DNA of 64,000 nucleotides, taken from positions 62,001 to 126,000 of the forward strand of contig JAEBUN010000027.1 in the NCBI GenBank assembly GCA_023014365.1, given 5' to 3'. Position 1 is the stretch's first letter, and every line of letters starts with the position of its first letter. The notes beneath the pieces were generated by a model, which saw only the letters and a program-made list of their open reading frames with translations, made no database searches and was not told the DNA's origin. Below are positions 22,235-33,022 of this stretch, one piece after another. Made by a program: the position numbers and the translations under genes. The DNA is from Lepiota brunneoincarnata. Taxonomy: Eukaryota; Basidiomycota; Agaricomycetes; Agaricales; Agaricaceae.

Positions 22235-23311
22235 TTACCGAGCTGCGATTTCATTTCGCTTGATATCACTTAATTTTTGATCTATTTCCCATATACGCTC
22301 ATCGTTGATGATGCTAATGTTGAAGGTGGATGTGGCGGAGGGGTCTGTGAGCTGCCGGTGCCATTCTCGATGGACTTCTGCCTGGTAGATCACCAGGACT
22401 TGGTCACCGTCTTTGCAAGATGCATCTCGACGGATGGCGTGGTGGTTGAGGAGGATGAAAAACTGGCCCAGGGCCAGTATTAAGTCGTCTGGCCAACTGG
22501 CCTGTTCGATGGCATTTAAGAAAAGTGGCTGAGCGAGGGTGATTTGTTGCCAAGTGAGTTTTTCGTCTGGTACTGCTTTTTGGGAGGGGTTGACAGCTGC
22601 TACGGGCCTCAGTGCGACTGTGTCATTCACTCTGGTAAGTGTGAGGGAGTCTTGGGGGCATGAGAGATCAGCGAAAAGTGCATCTTCGCAGCCTTCTGGG
22701 GTGAAGTACCACATCTCGACGTACTCCCGCTGCCTCAGCTTCTTAAGGGCAAATGTTGATGGCTGGGGATCCCTCTTCGCTGTTACCATTCTCCCTTGGT
22801 CGAGTGGGTTGAGCCTGGGTTTTGACCTGGCCTGTGGCTCCAGATCGTTTTCCAGCTCTCGTTGCGGCTCTGGGGGCTGGGAGTGGTCCCGCCGACGTGG
22901 AGGGATCGGTGGTCTGTCGGGTTCAGCCTCTTGCTGTCTATTTGCCTCTGGCTGCTCGTCTGCTCTGAGCTGTCTATTGTGTCCTTGTTGGTCGTCTCCC
23001 TCGTGGTGTTGGTGACCACCCTGGTGGTCATTACCTGCTTGAGGGTGTCCTCCCCAACGGTTGTTGTCATTTGGTTGCCTATTGTCGATTGGCTGACCCC
23101 CATCGTTCTCCTGTCTGCCCTCCTCCAGCTGCTGGGCCCATTGGGCCTTTTGGGCCTCATTTTCCTTGATCCAGGATTGGAGGAGGATGATGGTTGCTTG
23201 TTGTTCTGAGCAATGTCGAGATTGGGCCAGGGCTTGCCGGGCTAAGTGGAAGTAGTTTGTTGAGAAGTCCGGGGGGAATGCTAGATTTGGGTCGTTGTCT
23301 AATCTTGGCAT
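22235..23311 (-). CDS. DIRS gag-like protein
   Basis: A 358-residue intact ORF starting MPRLDNDPNLAFPP. The central part is very hydrophilic and rich in Q, N, H, D and E; the C-terminal half is more ordered (starting YVEMWYFTPEGCEDALF, later WPDDLILALGQFFILLNHH). There is no zinc knuckle. Position upstream of RT-RNase H on the same strand and its composition support a structural gag-like role; this is inference. Confidence 0.65.
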   Translation of the reverse strand: MPRLDNDPNLAFPPDFSTNYFHLARQALAQSRHCSEQQATIILLQSWIKENEAQKAQWAQQLEEGRQENDGGQPIDNRQPNDNNRWGGHPQAGNDHQGGHQHHEGDDQQGHNRQLRADEQPEANRQQEAEPDRPPIPPRRRDHSQPPEPQRELENDLEPQARSKPRLNPLDQGRMVTAKRDPQPSTFALKKLRQREYVEMWYFTPEGCEDALFADLSCPQDSLTLTRVNDTVALRPVAAVNPSQKAVPDEKLTWQQITLAQPLFLNAIEQASWPDDLILALGQFFILLNHHAIRRDASCKDGDQVLVIYQAEVHREWHRQLTDPSATSTFNISIINDERIWEIDQKLSDIKRNEIAAR

Positions 23312-23572
23312 TTGGGGGACTTGGGTTCGTAGGTGTATCGGACAGATGAAGGGAGAGTAAATGAATGAGATTAAGGTGTTAGATATGAGAGAATGTGAGA
23401 GAATGTGAGATGTAAGGTTCTAACGAGAAAATGAGGGAGCGGGGAGCGGCGGTCAGTTGCCACTGCGGTAGTGGTGGTGCAGGGCCAAACAAGCGCAGTG
23501 GCTGTGACCTTTGCTTGGTCAAAGACTTAACTCTGCTCGCTCGGTCCATTCTGGCCGATTAGCAGACTCTCA
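23312..23572 (-). other. 5' end of the DIRS element
   Basis: Non-coding leader and terminal region. Includes an imperfect AGAATGTGAG repeat near 23392-23411 and ends ACTCTCA at the target junction. Confidence 0.5.
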
Positions 23573-23575
23573 AGG

Positions 23576-23582
23576 TATATAA
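23576..23582 (+). promoter_or_regulatory. TATA box of the second esterase copy
   Basis: TATATAA, same context as 11759. The DIRS element ends 3 bp upstream, separating the box from its original promoter. Confidence 0.5.
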
Positions 23583-23583
23583 G

Positions 23584-24643
23584 GCCGGTGCTGGTTCTCT
23601 CCGCGTTGGTCAGCGGGGCTCCGAGGACCATGTATGAAACTAGAGTATTGGAGGCGGGGGCCGTTGGGTTGACAGTTGAACTCGATTGTGAGATAACAGT
23701 TGATCAGATATTGTGGCATCTTTCATTCTTATATTCACCCTATGCAGACGGCACGTTCCATGGTTTAGAGGATCAGTCGACTGGTATTATCTACTTCCGT
23801 GGGGTGCACTTCGCAGATCCACCTATTGGCGATCTCCGGTGGAGGGCACCAGTCTCACCTCGGAGACGTGAACGCTACTCAGGTACAGATTATTCACGAG
23901 GCCAGGCGGATGATCCCTACTTACTAGACCTCAGTTTGCTAGAAATTGCATTAGAACAGTTCAAACCAGGGTCGCTGGTCTCGCCTCTGAAGATTGTCTA
24001 TTCGGAAATGTGCGGTTCGCCAACTAGACCCCAAATCTTTTAATGAGCGAATTCCAGATCTGCATTCCCATCAATACACGTGTCGATGAAGGACTTCCAG
24101 TCCTGGTGTGGTTCTACGGTCAGTACTATACATACATTAATGTAATGGATCTCTGAATCCCCCAGTAGGGGGCGGTTTCCAGGGCGGGAGTACTCATTCT
24201 GCTCCCCCTGAGCTTATCATGCATTCCAGTGCAAATCCCCTTATATTTGTTTCGTTTGCGTACCGAGTTGGACAATTCGGGTTCCTCGATATGATTGTGC
24301 TAACTCCGGAGCATCCTACTCTGTGCTAATAACAGGCTCCCACAGATGGCGCACAGATCCACAGGGACGGAGCGTTAAACGCAAGATTGCTTGATCAGGT
24401 ATCTATTGTTCTCGATGCATGCAGGTACGCCTTCAACCGAGAACGGAATCACATGGGAGGTGCGTGCTAATAACATGTTTGCAATTACCAGCGAAAAAGA
24501 CAAATCACTGATTGTCGTGCATGTGGAACAGCCTGTGAGCTCAAGTGATGGAAGTTCTCGCATACTGCTTCGCCCAGGCGGGGTGAAGATGGAGCAAATT
24601 GGAAATATGCTGAACACTCGATGTGATTTCTGGCACGACCTCA
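23584..24643 (+). pseudogene. Carboxylesterase pseudogene (second copy)
   Basis: Clear homologue of exons 1-5 and 12 of the intact esterase. The first ~55 bp of coding sequence, including both candidate start codons, are missing (the TATA box runs straight into TTCTCTCCGCG). The splice sites of the first introns remain. Near 24420 the sequence jumps from the intron after exon 5 to the end of exon 11, deleting about 1.17 kb with the catalytic Ser, Glu and His. The last exon (VSSSDGSSRILLRPGGVK) is present. Non-functional. Confidence 0.85.
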
Positions 24644-25445
24644 GGTCAGATGCCTGTCCAGCAATTGCATATACAGGTGCCTGAGTTTTAGCCGCAGGAC
24701 TGAAGGGCTGCATTTATAAATAACCAGTTAGTATTGATAAGATGGGATGTGCCAGCGGAGAGTGTATGCAAACTTGTGATGGCTGATGCATCCACATTGC
24801 GTAACCCCGAAACGTTTTTGACCAGCAGATCTGGATCAACAACACCGTCCGCCACATCTCGTGAAGACATCGCAGACGTTTCGATACTATGAGACGAGGC
24901 ATTTGTAGAGTTGTGGATAAATCACTCAATTTCGTCGTGACGTAATGCGGCCCAGAGAGAATCCCTTCCATGCGGGTGAAGCCACGAACCTCTGGGCTGT
25001 CTTAACTGCCTCCACGGATATTGCAATGTTAAGCGCAGCCGACCGGAAGCGCGAAAGGGTCATTTGATCTGAGTGTCATTGAACCACCTGAGGATAAACT
25101 CTGGCGAATAAGTGAAATGAAACAGCAAATGGTACCAATAACGTGAAGTCAGCTCAGCAAGTTCTGCCAGGACGGAAGGAACGGGAGTTGGTGACAAGGA
25201 AAAATAACCATTCGCCTGAAATTTTTGATACAACATCAGCTATGATGGACCGAAGTCATACATGCCACCAAAATCACGCTCCCAGAAATCTGGAAGTGAG
25301 GAGTGTTGGATCTGGCGGAAGGGCCAGCATGACCGGCCAGCGCCGGCGAGTCTCTGGGTAACCTTAAAAAAGCGGATATACTCTCTCCTCCTCCCATCAT
25401 GGGACATTTTTGGAAGCTATCCATTGCTGTTCAGACTGAAAATAA
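24644..25445 (-). pseudogene. GMC oxidoreductase pseudogene fragment
   Basis: The reverse strand shows the C-terminal part of the GMC gene with stops and frameshifts: [49 protein letters not shown] and ALAGHAGP-type segments in the right order up to about 25440. Convergent with the esterase pseudogene, directly abutting its last exon. Confidence 0.8.
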
Positions 25446-26140
25446 CGTTCATGTAAGCTTTGGGTGCGGAGCGACAAAACTGAAGAGTAATTAACCCTTC
25501 TAAACACGAAATAAATGCGAGCACGATCGAGTCCAACAATTGTTAGGCTTCAAGACCGACCAGGAGTGCCCACGGAGTCAAAGCGATGCAAGGACAAGGT
25601 GAAACGAGTGGTGATTTCGAGAAAATGAGGCAGACAAATATTTTTAGAAGAGTTAAAGTTCGAGAGTTAATGAGAGCGATTTTAGACGAGCTAGAGTGCA
25701 AAGGATGGACAGTAAATTGACTGGTCTTTAACTACAGGTTGTACAGGCCTTAAATACGAAAGATTATGGATTTTTGATGAATATTTCGGAGCAGGAAGAA
25801 GATAAAAGAAGCAATCTCAAAAGCAAAAGTAAAGTACAGTAAGACAACCTAAAACAAACACGAAACAGGGGTTAAATATATAGAGAATACAAGTACATTA
25901 CCATGACAGTGTGCAAGATGTAGAGAGGGACAAGAGAAGGAAATAGATTCATGGTACAACGAGACGAGACAGGAATGAAGAATTAAACATAAATTTCAAA
26001 ACTAGAAGGTTGAAAAGAGGGGGGAATGGAGATCAATAGATACTTAGTTCAAGATACGGATGGGTAGCTCGACGACAGGCACTCCAAACGTCGTTAGCGA
26101 TCCGATTAATTAGAATCACAAGAGATTGATGGGGGGACTT
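25446..26140. other. A-rich spacer with no secure gene
   Basis: A-rich and unlike its neighbours. A short minus-strand reading near 26035-26120 (RIANDVWSACRRATHPYLEL, then stop) looks protein-like and may be the tail of a lost gene, but no family is recognised. Confidence 0.3.
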
Positions 26141-26571
26141 ATGCGGGTTTTGCCCTTGCGAAGGGGCTCATCAGAGGGCTTAACCGCTGCCCTAACCCGC
26201 CTTGGCTCATGTAGCGACAGAATTAGACTACCTAACTTAGGATGGCTGTGGGGGAGTATGAATCAATATATTAATTGATCTGCCGGACCGGCTAGCACGC
26301 TGGGGTGCCTCCGGGACCCCGTACAGGTAGGTAGGAAGGGGGGGCTGGGCCTGGGGCATCCCTCCCACTCGGGACCCCTCACGGCATGGTTACCTGATGA
26401 GAGGCCAGCCCACTGCGTAGTCTTTTACACTACGGCTTTTTTCGTCTGTCTGTCTGTGTGTAATTCCTTAGCCAGATCCTTACTTAAGCATCAGGCCGGC
26501 CGTCTCCGAAGATAGGGCAGCAAGCTGCGAAAGTGCGAGGTCTTGGAATCGAACCAAGACCATACGCTTGT
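26141..26571 (-). repeat. SINE-like repeat, reverse copy at the duplication breakpoint
   Basis: Full-length match to 14734-15135 in reverse, from GGGGGACTTATGCGGG to GAATCGAACCAAGAC. Its T-arm end forms the exact junction with the duplicated block at 26571: membrane-protein coding sequence stops and the repeat begins. Confidence 0.65.
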
Positions 26572-28186
26572 TTGCATCGAGTACGGTCATAGAGAGGCGC
26601 TTCCGTCCTTTGGCCCCATATAACGTAAAATATAACACGATATTTGGATGACCCTTGAATTGTTCCAGTGGACCCGTATAACGAGTGATGAACTCGAGGA
26701 ATCGCTGTTCTGGAATTAAAGGGAGCGTATTGGCAAGTAGCTTCACATCTTTCTCTGTCGTGACCAAAGGTTCATGTTCAGTCAATTCCAGATGTACGGT
26801 GAAATCGGTCTTCTCGTCCCATCTAGGATTCCACGCCCATATCAAAATGCGCACTATTGAGAGTGCAACCTCTATCCCTAGCCAGATTGCAGGACCGTTG
26901 GACGTGCTGTTCGAAGCGAGTGTAAACGATCCAATGTATCCAGCTATAGCCGCAGGAATTGCAAGTAAAAGGACTATCCATGAGGATATCATGAAGATCC
27001 AGTCTCTGACCGGATTATGAAAGTGCAATTCGCGCTGACCCCGCAAGTGCCCCAAAAGATCATCATGATTGATCACCGTGAATGGGTTATCAGGGCCTTG
27101 GTTTGAGGTAGAAGGGTGCACTGGAGATAGGGAACGAGATGCAGAGTCAGGGTCATTGGACGTTTGCACTGGAGGTAGGGAACGAGATACAGAGTCAGGA
27201 TCACTGGATGGTTGCACTGGGATGGAGATGTGCGGTTGAGCAGGAGAATAGGGTGGAGAGGGCGAACCATCGGGTGGCTGCACTGGGAGATGCGATTGGG
27301 CCGGGGAATGAGGTGAGGGACCCTGGGGGTTCCTTTCCAGCGCATTTGGAGAAGAGGGTACCTGTATCAGGGGAGGGAGTTGGGAGCATTGAGGCGACTT
27401 TGTCAGATAGTTTTCGAGGCTCCAGAGGCACTCCTCAGCAATGAGATCTCCATCCCACCGAGCATGGCCCTGACTCTGAAGATGCAGCTCGGGCCTATCA
27501 ACCCCCCCCGCTTGGAGATCATGCAGAATTCGCCGATGCAACGTCATGAAGATGATCCGCTTCTTCATGACCGAAATGACACGGGATTGGATAAGGAACT
27601 GGCAGCAAACCGAAGCCAGGCAACTGCCTAGCGTGTGCACGAGTGGGAAAACCCACGCCAACCCCCCCGCACCAAAAACAAGATGGAAATAGGGTGTATA
27701 ACTCAGGATGGCGGCAATAATGGTACACACGACAAGATGGATATTCCACCAGAATGATCTCCATTCGATCGTAAGGTTCTCGGGATTGTCGATGTGCTTT
27801 TTGTTGAGCATCTGTATGAGCCAGCTCTCTGCGGTATAGCGTTTCTTGTCCATTGCAATCATAGGAGCAACCGTCCCCATAGGCTTGAAACCAGCGTCGT
27901 TGAGGACTCTGGCTCCACACCACCGAAATCCCGAAAACGTGAGCGATAATTTGGGCGAGCGGGAAAGTTTAATGGATGGGATGGAAATACTCGCGATGAG
28001 GACAGATATCCCGGTCTTGACAATACCTGGACTGCCGAATAGGGAGAGGGGCGCAGCGGCAGCGTAGAGAAATCCTCCCTCAAGAGCCAAACCAACGTGC
28101 TTTTCACATTGTTCAGTCCCGATTAGAGGCAGGAGAGCAGAAAGGTCTTGTATTCCACCAGTCAGTGTCCCGCCAAAGTCCGACAT
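26480..28186 (-). CDS. Multi-membrane-span protein, copy B, truncated and fused to a SINE
   Basis: 568 residues from MSDFGGTLTGG, highly similar to copy A up to VLDANKRM. After that the frame enters the reverse SINE and ends after about 26 repeat-encoded residues, so roughly the last 200 or more residues of copy A are absent. Copy B also has a longer proline/serine-rich linker with extra SRSL-type repeats (about 27110-27200). The frame is open, so a shortened membrane protein could be made, but the loss of the conserved C-terminal part makes function doubtful. Confidence 0.6.
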   Translation of the reverse strand: MSDFGGTLTGGIQDLSALLPLIGTEQCEKHVGLALEGGFLYAAAAPLSLFGSPGIVKTGISVLIASISIPSIKLSRSPKLSLTFSGFRWCGARVLNDAGFKPMGTVAPMIAMDKKRYTAESWLIQMLNKKHIDNPENLTIEWRSFWWNIHLVVCTIIAAILSYTPYFHLVFGAGGLAWVFPLVHTLGSCLASVCCQFLIQSRVISVMKKRIIFMTLHRRILHDLQAGGVDRPELHLQSQGHARWDGDLIAEECLWSLENYLTKSPQCSQLPPLIQVPSSPNALERNPQGPSPHSPAQSHLPVQPPDGSPSPPYSPAQPHISIPVQPSSDPDSVSRSLPPVQTSNDPDSASRSLSPVHPSTSNQGPDNPFTVINHDDLLGHLRGQRELHFHNPVRDWIFMISSWIVLLLAIPAAIAGYIGSFTLASNSTSNGPAIWLGIEVALSIVRILIWAWNPRWDEKTDFTVHLELTEHEPLVTTEKDVKLLANTLPLIPEQRFLEFITRYTGPLEQFKGHPNIVLYFTLYGAKGRKRLSMTVLDANKRMVLVRFQDLALSQLAALSSETAGLMLK

Positions 28187-28484
28187 TGCTAAAGAAGCTG
28201 TGAGCAGGCACGATGGGCTGGACAGACATACACCTGACCTTTGTTCGAGGAGCTTTGATTGCAGGTAGATGGATCGCAGGTAACCGAAAGACAAAAAGAG
28301 TCGCTATGGTCTGAGGCTAGGATAGCCGGCGGCGGCGGGTATCTTGGCCTGGGGGTTCAGGACAGGAGGCCCTCGTGGCGGCCTTGTTTAATTTGTCAAG
28401 CCGCGTACACTACATGCTTCAAACCAGCCCGAATCACGTCAGGCGCTCCTTGAAGAACTTAAGCGCTTTCCCTACGCACTGCAA

Positions 28485-28579
28485 CTGCTGCCGGCAAGGA
28501 GTCTCGTGGCGCCCATGCTCATGAAGATTATCCTGGCGTTAGTCCCCCAACATCATCAAGTCTCTCCCTGTGTGCTCAT
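28485..28579 (+). pseudogene. SDH1 exon 9/intron 9 fragment (copy B)
   Basis: Duplicate of 2518-2616 with the same end at GTGCTCAT before a SINE-like repeat. Confidence 0.7.
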
Positions 28580-28830
28580 CTTGGTTGGATTCCAAGACCT
28601 CGCACTTTCACAGCTTGCTGCCCTATCTTCGGAGACGGCCGGCTTGATGCTTAAGTCGGGATCTGGCTAAGGAATTATATATAGATATATAGATGCAAAA
28701 GCCGTGGTGCAAAAGACTACGCAGTGGGCCGGCCTCTCATCAGGCACCACGCCATGAGGGGTCCGAGTGGGAGGGATGCCCCAGGCCCAACCCCCTATTC
28801 TACCTACCTGTACGGGGTCTTCCTGAGAGG
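28578..28830 (+). repeat. SINE-like repeat, 3'-truncated copy B
   Basis: Duplicate of 2617-2866, with one change in the B-box-like loop (GGTTGGATTCC). Confidence 0.6.
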
Positions 28831-29459
28831 CCTCGGTCCTTCTCGCACCAGTCACACAATCCATATCCTCCTAAACGTCGAAGACTAGATAACACTCCCC
28901 TACTGTCAGGATCCCGGCACCCCACCTCATTACTAATTCCTCCTCAGCGAGGCCTCGATTCCACCAATGACATACCTTCTGAGTCTGCCGAGGAGCCGCA
29001 GCTGCAGCCTACTCCAGGAGTACTGTCCCCTCAAGAAAGCTCCACATCATATTCGTCGTACCCCGCCAATATGACGATAAAAAGGAGGAGGTAGTTTCTC
29101 CTTTCCTCGAACACTCCTGAACCACCCAAATTTGCAGCCAAAATCAAGGCTGAAGAGGTATCCTTCCCTGCCGGGCTTCCGCCGATCAAACAGGAAGCCG
29201 TCGAACCGCCAATTAAGCAAGAACCTACCGAGCCTATTACCCTTCAGCGTAGGCTCGTCACGCAATCATGTTCTTTCTTCCCTATTCCAGAGAACTGTCA
29301 AAGATCTTGTCCTGAATATCAGGAGAACCGCATTTCCTTCTTCCAGCAGGAGTATAGGAGACTTCGAAGCTTTGGCCTGAAGAAGCAGTGAGTTGTTTTC
29401 CGGTCCGTCGTCCCTTCACAATTTCCAATCCACGCCGAATTAATGCTCTCTTTGCCATG
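28831..29459 (+). pseudogene. Fragment of an unidentified host gene with tandem IKQE motifs (copy B, longer)
   Basis: The same reading as copy A, but it retains about 130 bp more, continuing past LVTQSCSFFPIPENC into QENRISFFQQEYRRLRSF and a TGA. The extra part looks coding, so copy A is the more eroded one. Source gene not recognised. Confidence 0.4.
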
Positions 29460-29654
29460 GTGATGACAGTATGGCGATTGAATGGTAAGTGTGCCAAATA
29501 ATCCTGTTTCACGAAGTCCCTTAATAACTTGCCACAGGACAAGTCTCATCCCTGTATGGTCAGACACCTTACTCCCTGAGGTACCGAATTTATTGTCTGC
29601 AATAATCACGGCTTACGACGCGAATAGACATGAGCATAACGCATCGGCTTTTAA
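29460..29654. other. Duplicated non-coding spacer
   Basis: Matches about 3359-3540. No gene seen. Confidence 0.35.
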
Positions 29655-29856
29655 TCAGCCAAGAATGGCATGGCTTGGAGGGTGTTAACAATATGATCAG
29701 TGAAAAGCCCAGCTCACTGATCGTTGTGCATGTAGGATAGCCTGCGAACTCAATGAGGGAAGTTCTCGCATACTATTTCGTCCGAATGGCGTGAAGATGG
29801 AGCAGATTGGGGACATATTGAGGGCTCGATTCGACTTCTGGAACGGCCTCTGTTAG
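29655..29856 (+). pseudogene. Carboxylesterase 3' remnant (copy B)
   Basis: Counterpart of the end of 3829-4184; retains only the last-exon region (RPNGVKMEQIG-type block). The more upstream esterase pieces of copy A are missing here. Confidence 0.65.
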
Positions 29857-30409
29857 AGAATACAACTGTAGACGATCTCAATAGGTAACATGGGGACCCC
29901 GCTATGAGCACTCCAGCGAACAGTGCTACCCACTCATGAGAATGTGGGGTGTCAAAGCAAAGTTCGCTCCTCCGTTTGCTGCTGGTGCAGACCTGTACTT
30001 GGAATCCACCCCTGCTTCGCATTAAAGGAAAGGCCTGCCGAGATACTTTAGTACAAATGGAAGCAGAGCTTGCACGTTGCGATTGCCTTGCGGGATGGCC
30101 AACGATCCGGAGAAATAACATTGACGGCAGAAGTATGCCATTAGGACGCTTCGGACCACCTCCCGACCAGTGACGGACTGATATCGTGAGACATTCGGAC
30201 TTCGGGAAGGGCGGGCCATTGATCGACGTTATTTGGTGTGGCATTGTTCGGCACTACACCCTGCTCATTGCACCGTAAACACCTCAGAAATGTTGTATCG
30301 AACGTCATATGCTGAATGTAGTTCAAATTGAGCCCAGACTTCACAAGACATTAGATGTGGCCCCAGGGTGACACTATCTGGCCCATGATAAAGCTACATA
30401 TCCCGCATT

Positions 30410-30897
30410 CTAACCGCAGACTTCCAAGCTCATTTCTCTCCATGCCCGCTTTATCAAGTCGGATGCTCGTTTGGCAACTGCATACACAGGCGCCTGTGTA
30501 TTAGCCACTGGACTGAAGGGCTATGAAGGACGGGATTCAAAAGATGGTATATGCCAGTGAAAGTGCTGCGGACTTACTATGACCGATGCATCCACAGTGC
30601 GTAATCCCGAGATACCCTTCACCAACAAGTCTGGATTAACCACACCATATGTCGCATCTCGTGAAGACATTGCAGAGGTTCCAATACCATGAGACGAGGA
30701 AGTTGTAGAGTTGCGAATGAATTGCTCAATTTCTTCTTCTGAAGTTGCGCTTGGGGGTGGCACGATGCAGTCCAGAGTGAATTCCCTCCAAGCGGGTGAG
30801 GTCAGGAATCGCTGTGCTGTCTTGACCACTTCTTTCACTATTGCAATGTCGACCGCAGCAGAGTAGAACGCAAGGTCGACTAAGGGTAGCTCAAAAG
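30410..30897 (-). pseudogene. GMC oxidoreductase 3' fragment (copy B)
   Basis: The last two exons of the GMC gene are preserved, with a near-identical C-terminus ([11 protein letters not shown], intron, then [15 protein letters not shown]), and the sequence stops abruptly at [11 protein letters not shown] where the duplication ends. Without its FAD-binding half it cannot be an enzyme. Confidence 0.85.
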
Positions 30898-31289
30898 GGA
30901 GGCAACCATGAAACACTGTGTGGGAAAAACAGGTACACTTACATGCTAATACCGATCACACTCCAGTGTGCTCACACTCGCAAGTATTTCAACAGCATAG
31001 ATCAAATGCTTTTATCAGCTCAACCAGCTAACTTGGGTCCTCTCGGCCAACCACGGTGGTTAGAGATTGTGTCTCTTATTCGGTAGGTGGAGACACACCA
31101 GGGACAAATTGGACTGGTGCATTTCTACCATTGCCCGTATGTACCTGAGCAGATCAGATCATCCTGGTTTAATTTCATGGGGGCATGACGCTAGGTCAAG
31201 TGCCAATGATAGACCGACGAATCCTAGTTGGGATGGTGTTATTCCACCAGAATAGTCGGACAGGATAAACAGAGGCCAGGAAAGGAAAA
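30898..31289. other. Junction of duplicated block and CpG-poor transposon block
   Basis: No gene seen. CpG density drops noticeably from about here to the right. Confidence 0.35.
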
Positions 31290-31760
31290 TATGCATCTCG
31301 GTGCTTTTCTACTGAGTCTTTGTTGAGCTGTCAAACACCTTGATACATGTTATCCAGGGATGATGGTGGATGCCCACCAGTGACCAAATGCAGGTAAATC
31401 AGTGGATCAGTGTATTCCTACTGAGTGCCCACAGAAATATCACACATACAGATAGAATTCCACTGGGCGCATTGACAGAGACCCCCCAGTTCCAGAAAAG
31501 GCATCGAGAACATGTGTTGGTGTGTATCCACCAGCTTGTGGTGATCTCGGTGGATTTCTACTGAGTATCCGATGAGCCATCAAATACCTCAATAAATTCT
31601 GACCAGGGATGGTGGTGGAGACCCACCCCTAAATATGGCTCTCAGTAGCAATGAACTGAGTTTCTGACCAGTTGCAACTGATCTCGGTTCGTACTCTCCA
31701 ACCACATTGGTGAATGACGTCCAGCACTATAGAGTTGATAGATAAAATAGAATAACAACA
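31290..31760. repeat. Imperfect tandem repeat, about 250-bp period
   Basis: Two clear units near 31294-31378 and 31544-31630 share ATCTCGGTG, TTCTACTGAGT, a TCAAA-ACCT segment and CCAGGGATG.TGGTGGA in the same order; a weaker relative lies at about 31071-31140. Confidence 0.5.
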
Positions 31761-31961
31761 GTACATATCATTACTGTAATTTTTGGCAGATCTTCCTTCT
31801 GTTCATAATTGAGAGAAAAACCTTTGTGTAAATGATTGCCTGCCATTCCCCCATATAGCTAACTGCTTTCCTGATACAAAGGATCAGGCTGTTGCCACAC
31901 TCTGCAGTGCTGGTATTGATATCCAAGACCTCTGGATCAAGCTGCACATATGTTGATGCAA

Positions 31962-32379
31962 TGTTATCAGGAGTCCCCTTAAACCCCCTTATCAGAAGCC
32001 CCACTGGAAGGAACTCTTATCAGAAGCACCCAATGTACATAAATAGATAGAAGACCTGTCATCCTGAAACCATCAGAAGTACCATCAGAACAATCTATAC
32101 TTAGATGGATAAGGATATGACTCACTTACCTGGGTCCAGATATATATAGTAGGAGCACAGCCACACATAGTAGTCTATAAGGATACTATACTATACCCTT
32201 GTATCCTTATCTTAGTGTTATAAAGTTCTTGCCTCCTATACCTCTTTGCCCTTAAAACTGGCTGGACTATAGTGCTCTGTCATCTCCAAGTCACACCTAG
32301 TAGGACAGGACCAAGTCTGTATAGACATCCTGCCATGAACGCCATGCTACTCAAGAGTGAACCCCTAACTTGGGTAACA
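31962..32379 (+). repeat. 5' LTR of Gypsy 1
   Basis: Starts TGTTATCAG, ends GGGTAACA; about 96% identical to the 3' LTR by eye. Contains a TATATATAG stretch in the promoter position. Confidence 0.92.
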
Positions 32380-33022
32380 AAACACTAAGATACTTTGCTG
32401 CTTATCCTCTTGCTCGCCCTCTGCTCTGCCAACGTACTGAATGCGTTGAGGTACTCTGTTGACTCTTCTGACATACTGAATGTGTCGAGGTACTCTGTGT
32501 TGCCAATTGTGACGTTCTCTGTAGCCATTGCTACGTTCCTACTCTCCACCCCGCCCTTGCCAGCAAACCTGGCTTACCTCCTCATATTTGTCTTTACAAC
32601 AACTGCCACCCTCCTTGCCTACCAAATAATCAACCTAGAACTTGAACAGATCACGTGCCCCTGCCACTGCTGTGTCATCAGATCATGGAATCTGTATTCA
32701 GGAATATCCATAATCGCCACCCAATTCTTCATACTCCTAGCAATAATCGATTGCTAGACAAATATCATCATGCCTCCCAAAAAGTTCTCAGCCCGAGAAT
32801 CCCCATCACCCCCTCCTCCCAAATCAAGGAACAGAATCTCAGGACCAGGTATACAAAACCTGGATCCCAGAAGAAATCCCACACTGTGACCCACTCAAAC
32901 ATCGTTGCCGTTCTATCCTCCATCCCCATTTGATTCACCTACTCCATGTGCATCAACATCTACCCAACTAGTCCCAACAACATCAAGTGTCTCTGCCGCA
33001 CTAGCCAAAAGACAAAGACAAC

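Larger units (their letters stand above)
17740..23572 (-). mobile_element. DIRS-type retrotransposon (tyrosine-recombinase retroelement), nearly intact
   Basis: A 5.8-kb insertion defined by comparison with the empty site at 11750-11758: CTAAC followed by AGGTATATAAGG there, split by this element here. On the minus strand it carries a gag-like ORF, an RT-RNase H ORF, then a tyrosine recombinase ORF, the DIRS order. There is no DDE integrase, LTR pair or obvious target duplication, as expected for recombinase-mediated integration. Terminal repeats were not resolved. An 8-bp hairpin lies near one end at 17852-17872. Only one frameshift is visible, so the element is young. Confidence 0.85.
26571..30897. 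repeat. Segmental duplication of 683-5226
   Basis: The same order is found in both blocks: membrane-protein gene, SDH1 fragment, SINE, IKQE gene fragment, esterase remnant, spacer, GMC 3' part. Identity is high throughout. Lengths are about 4.33 kb here and 4.54 kb there, the difference being scattered deletions. The left junction is the SINE at 26571; the right junction lies within GMC coding sequence near 30897. Confidence 0.85.
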
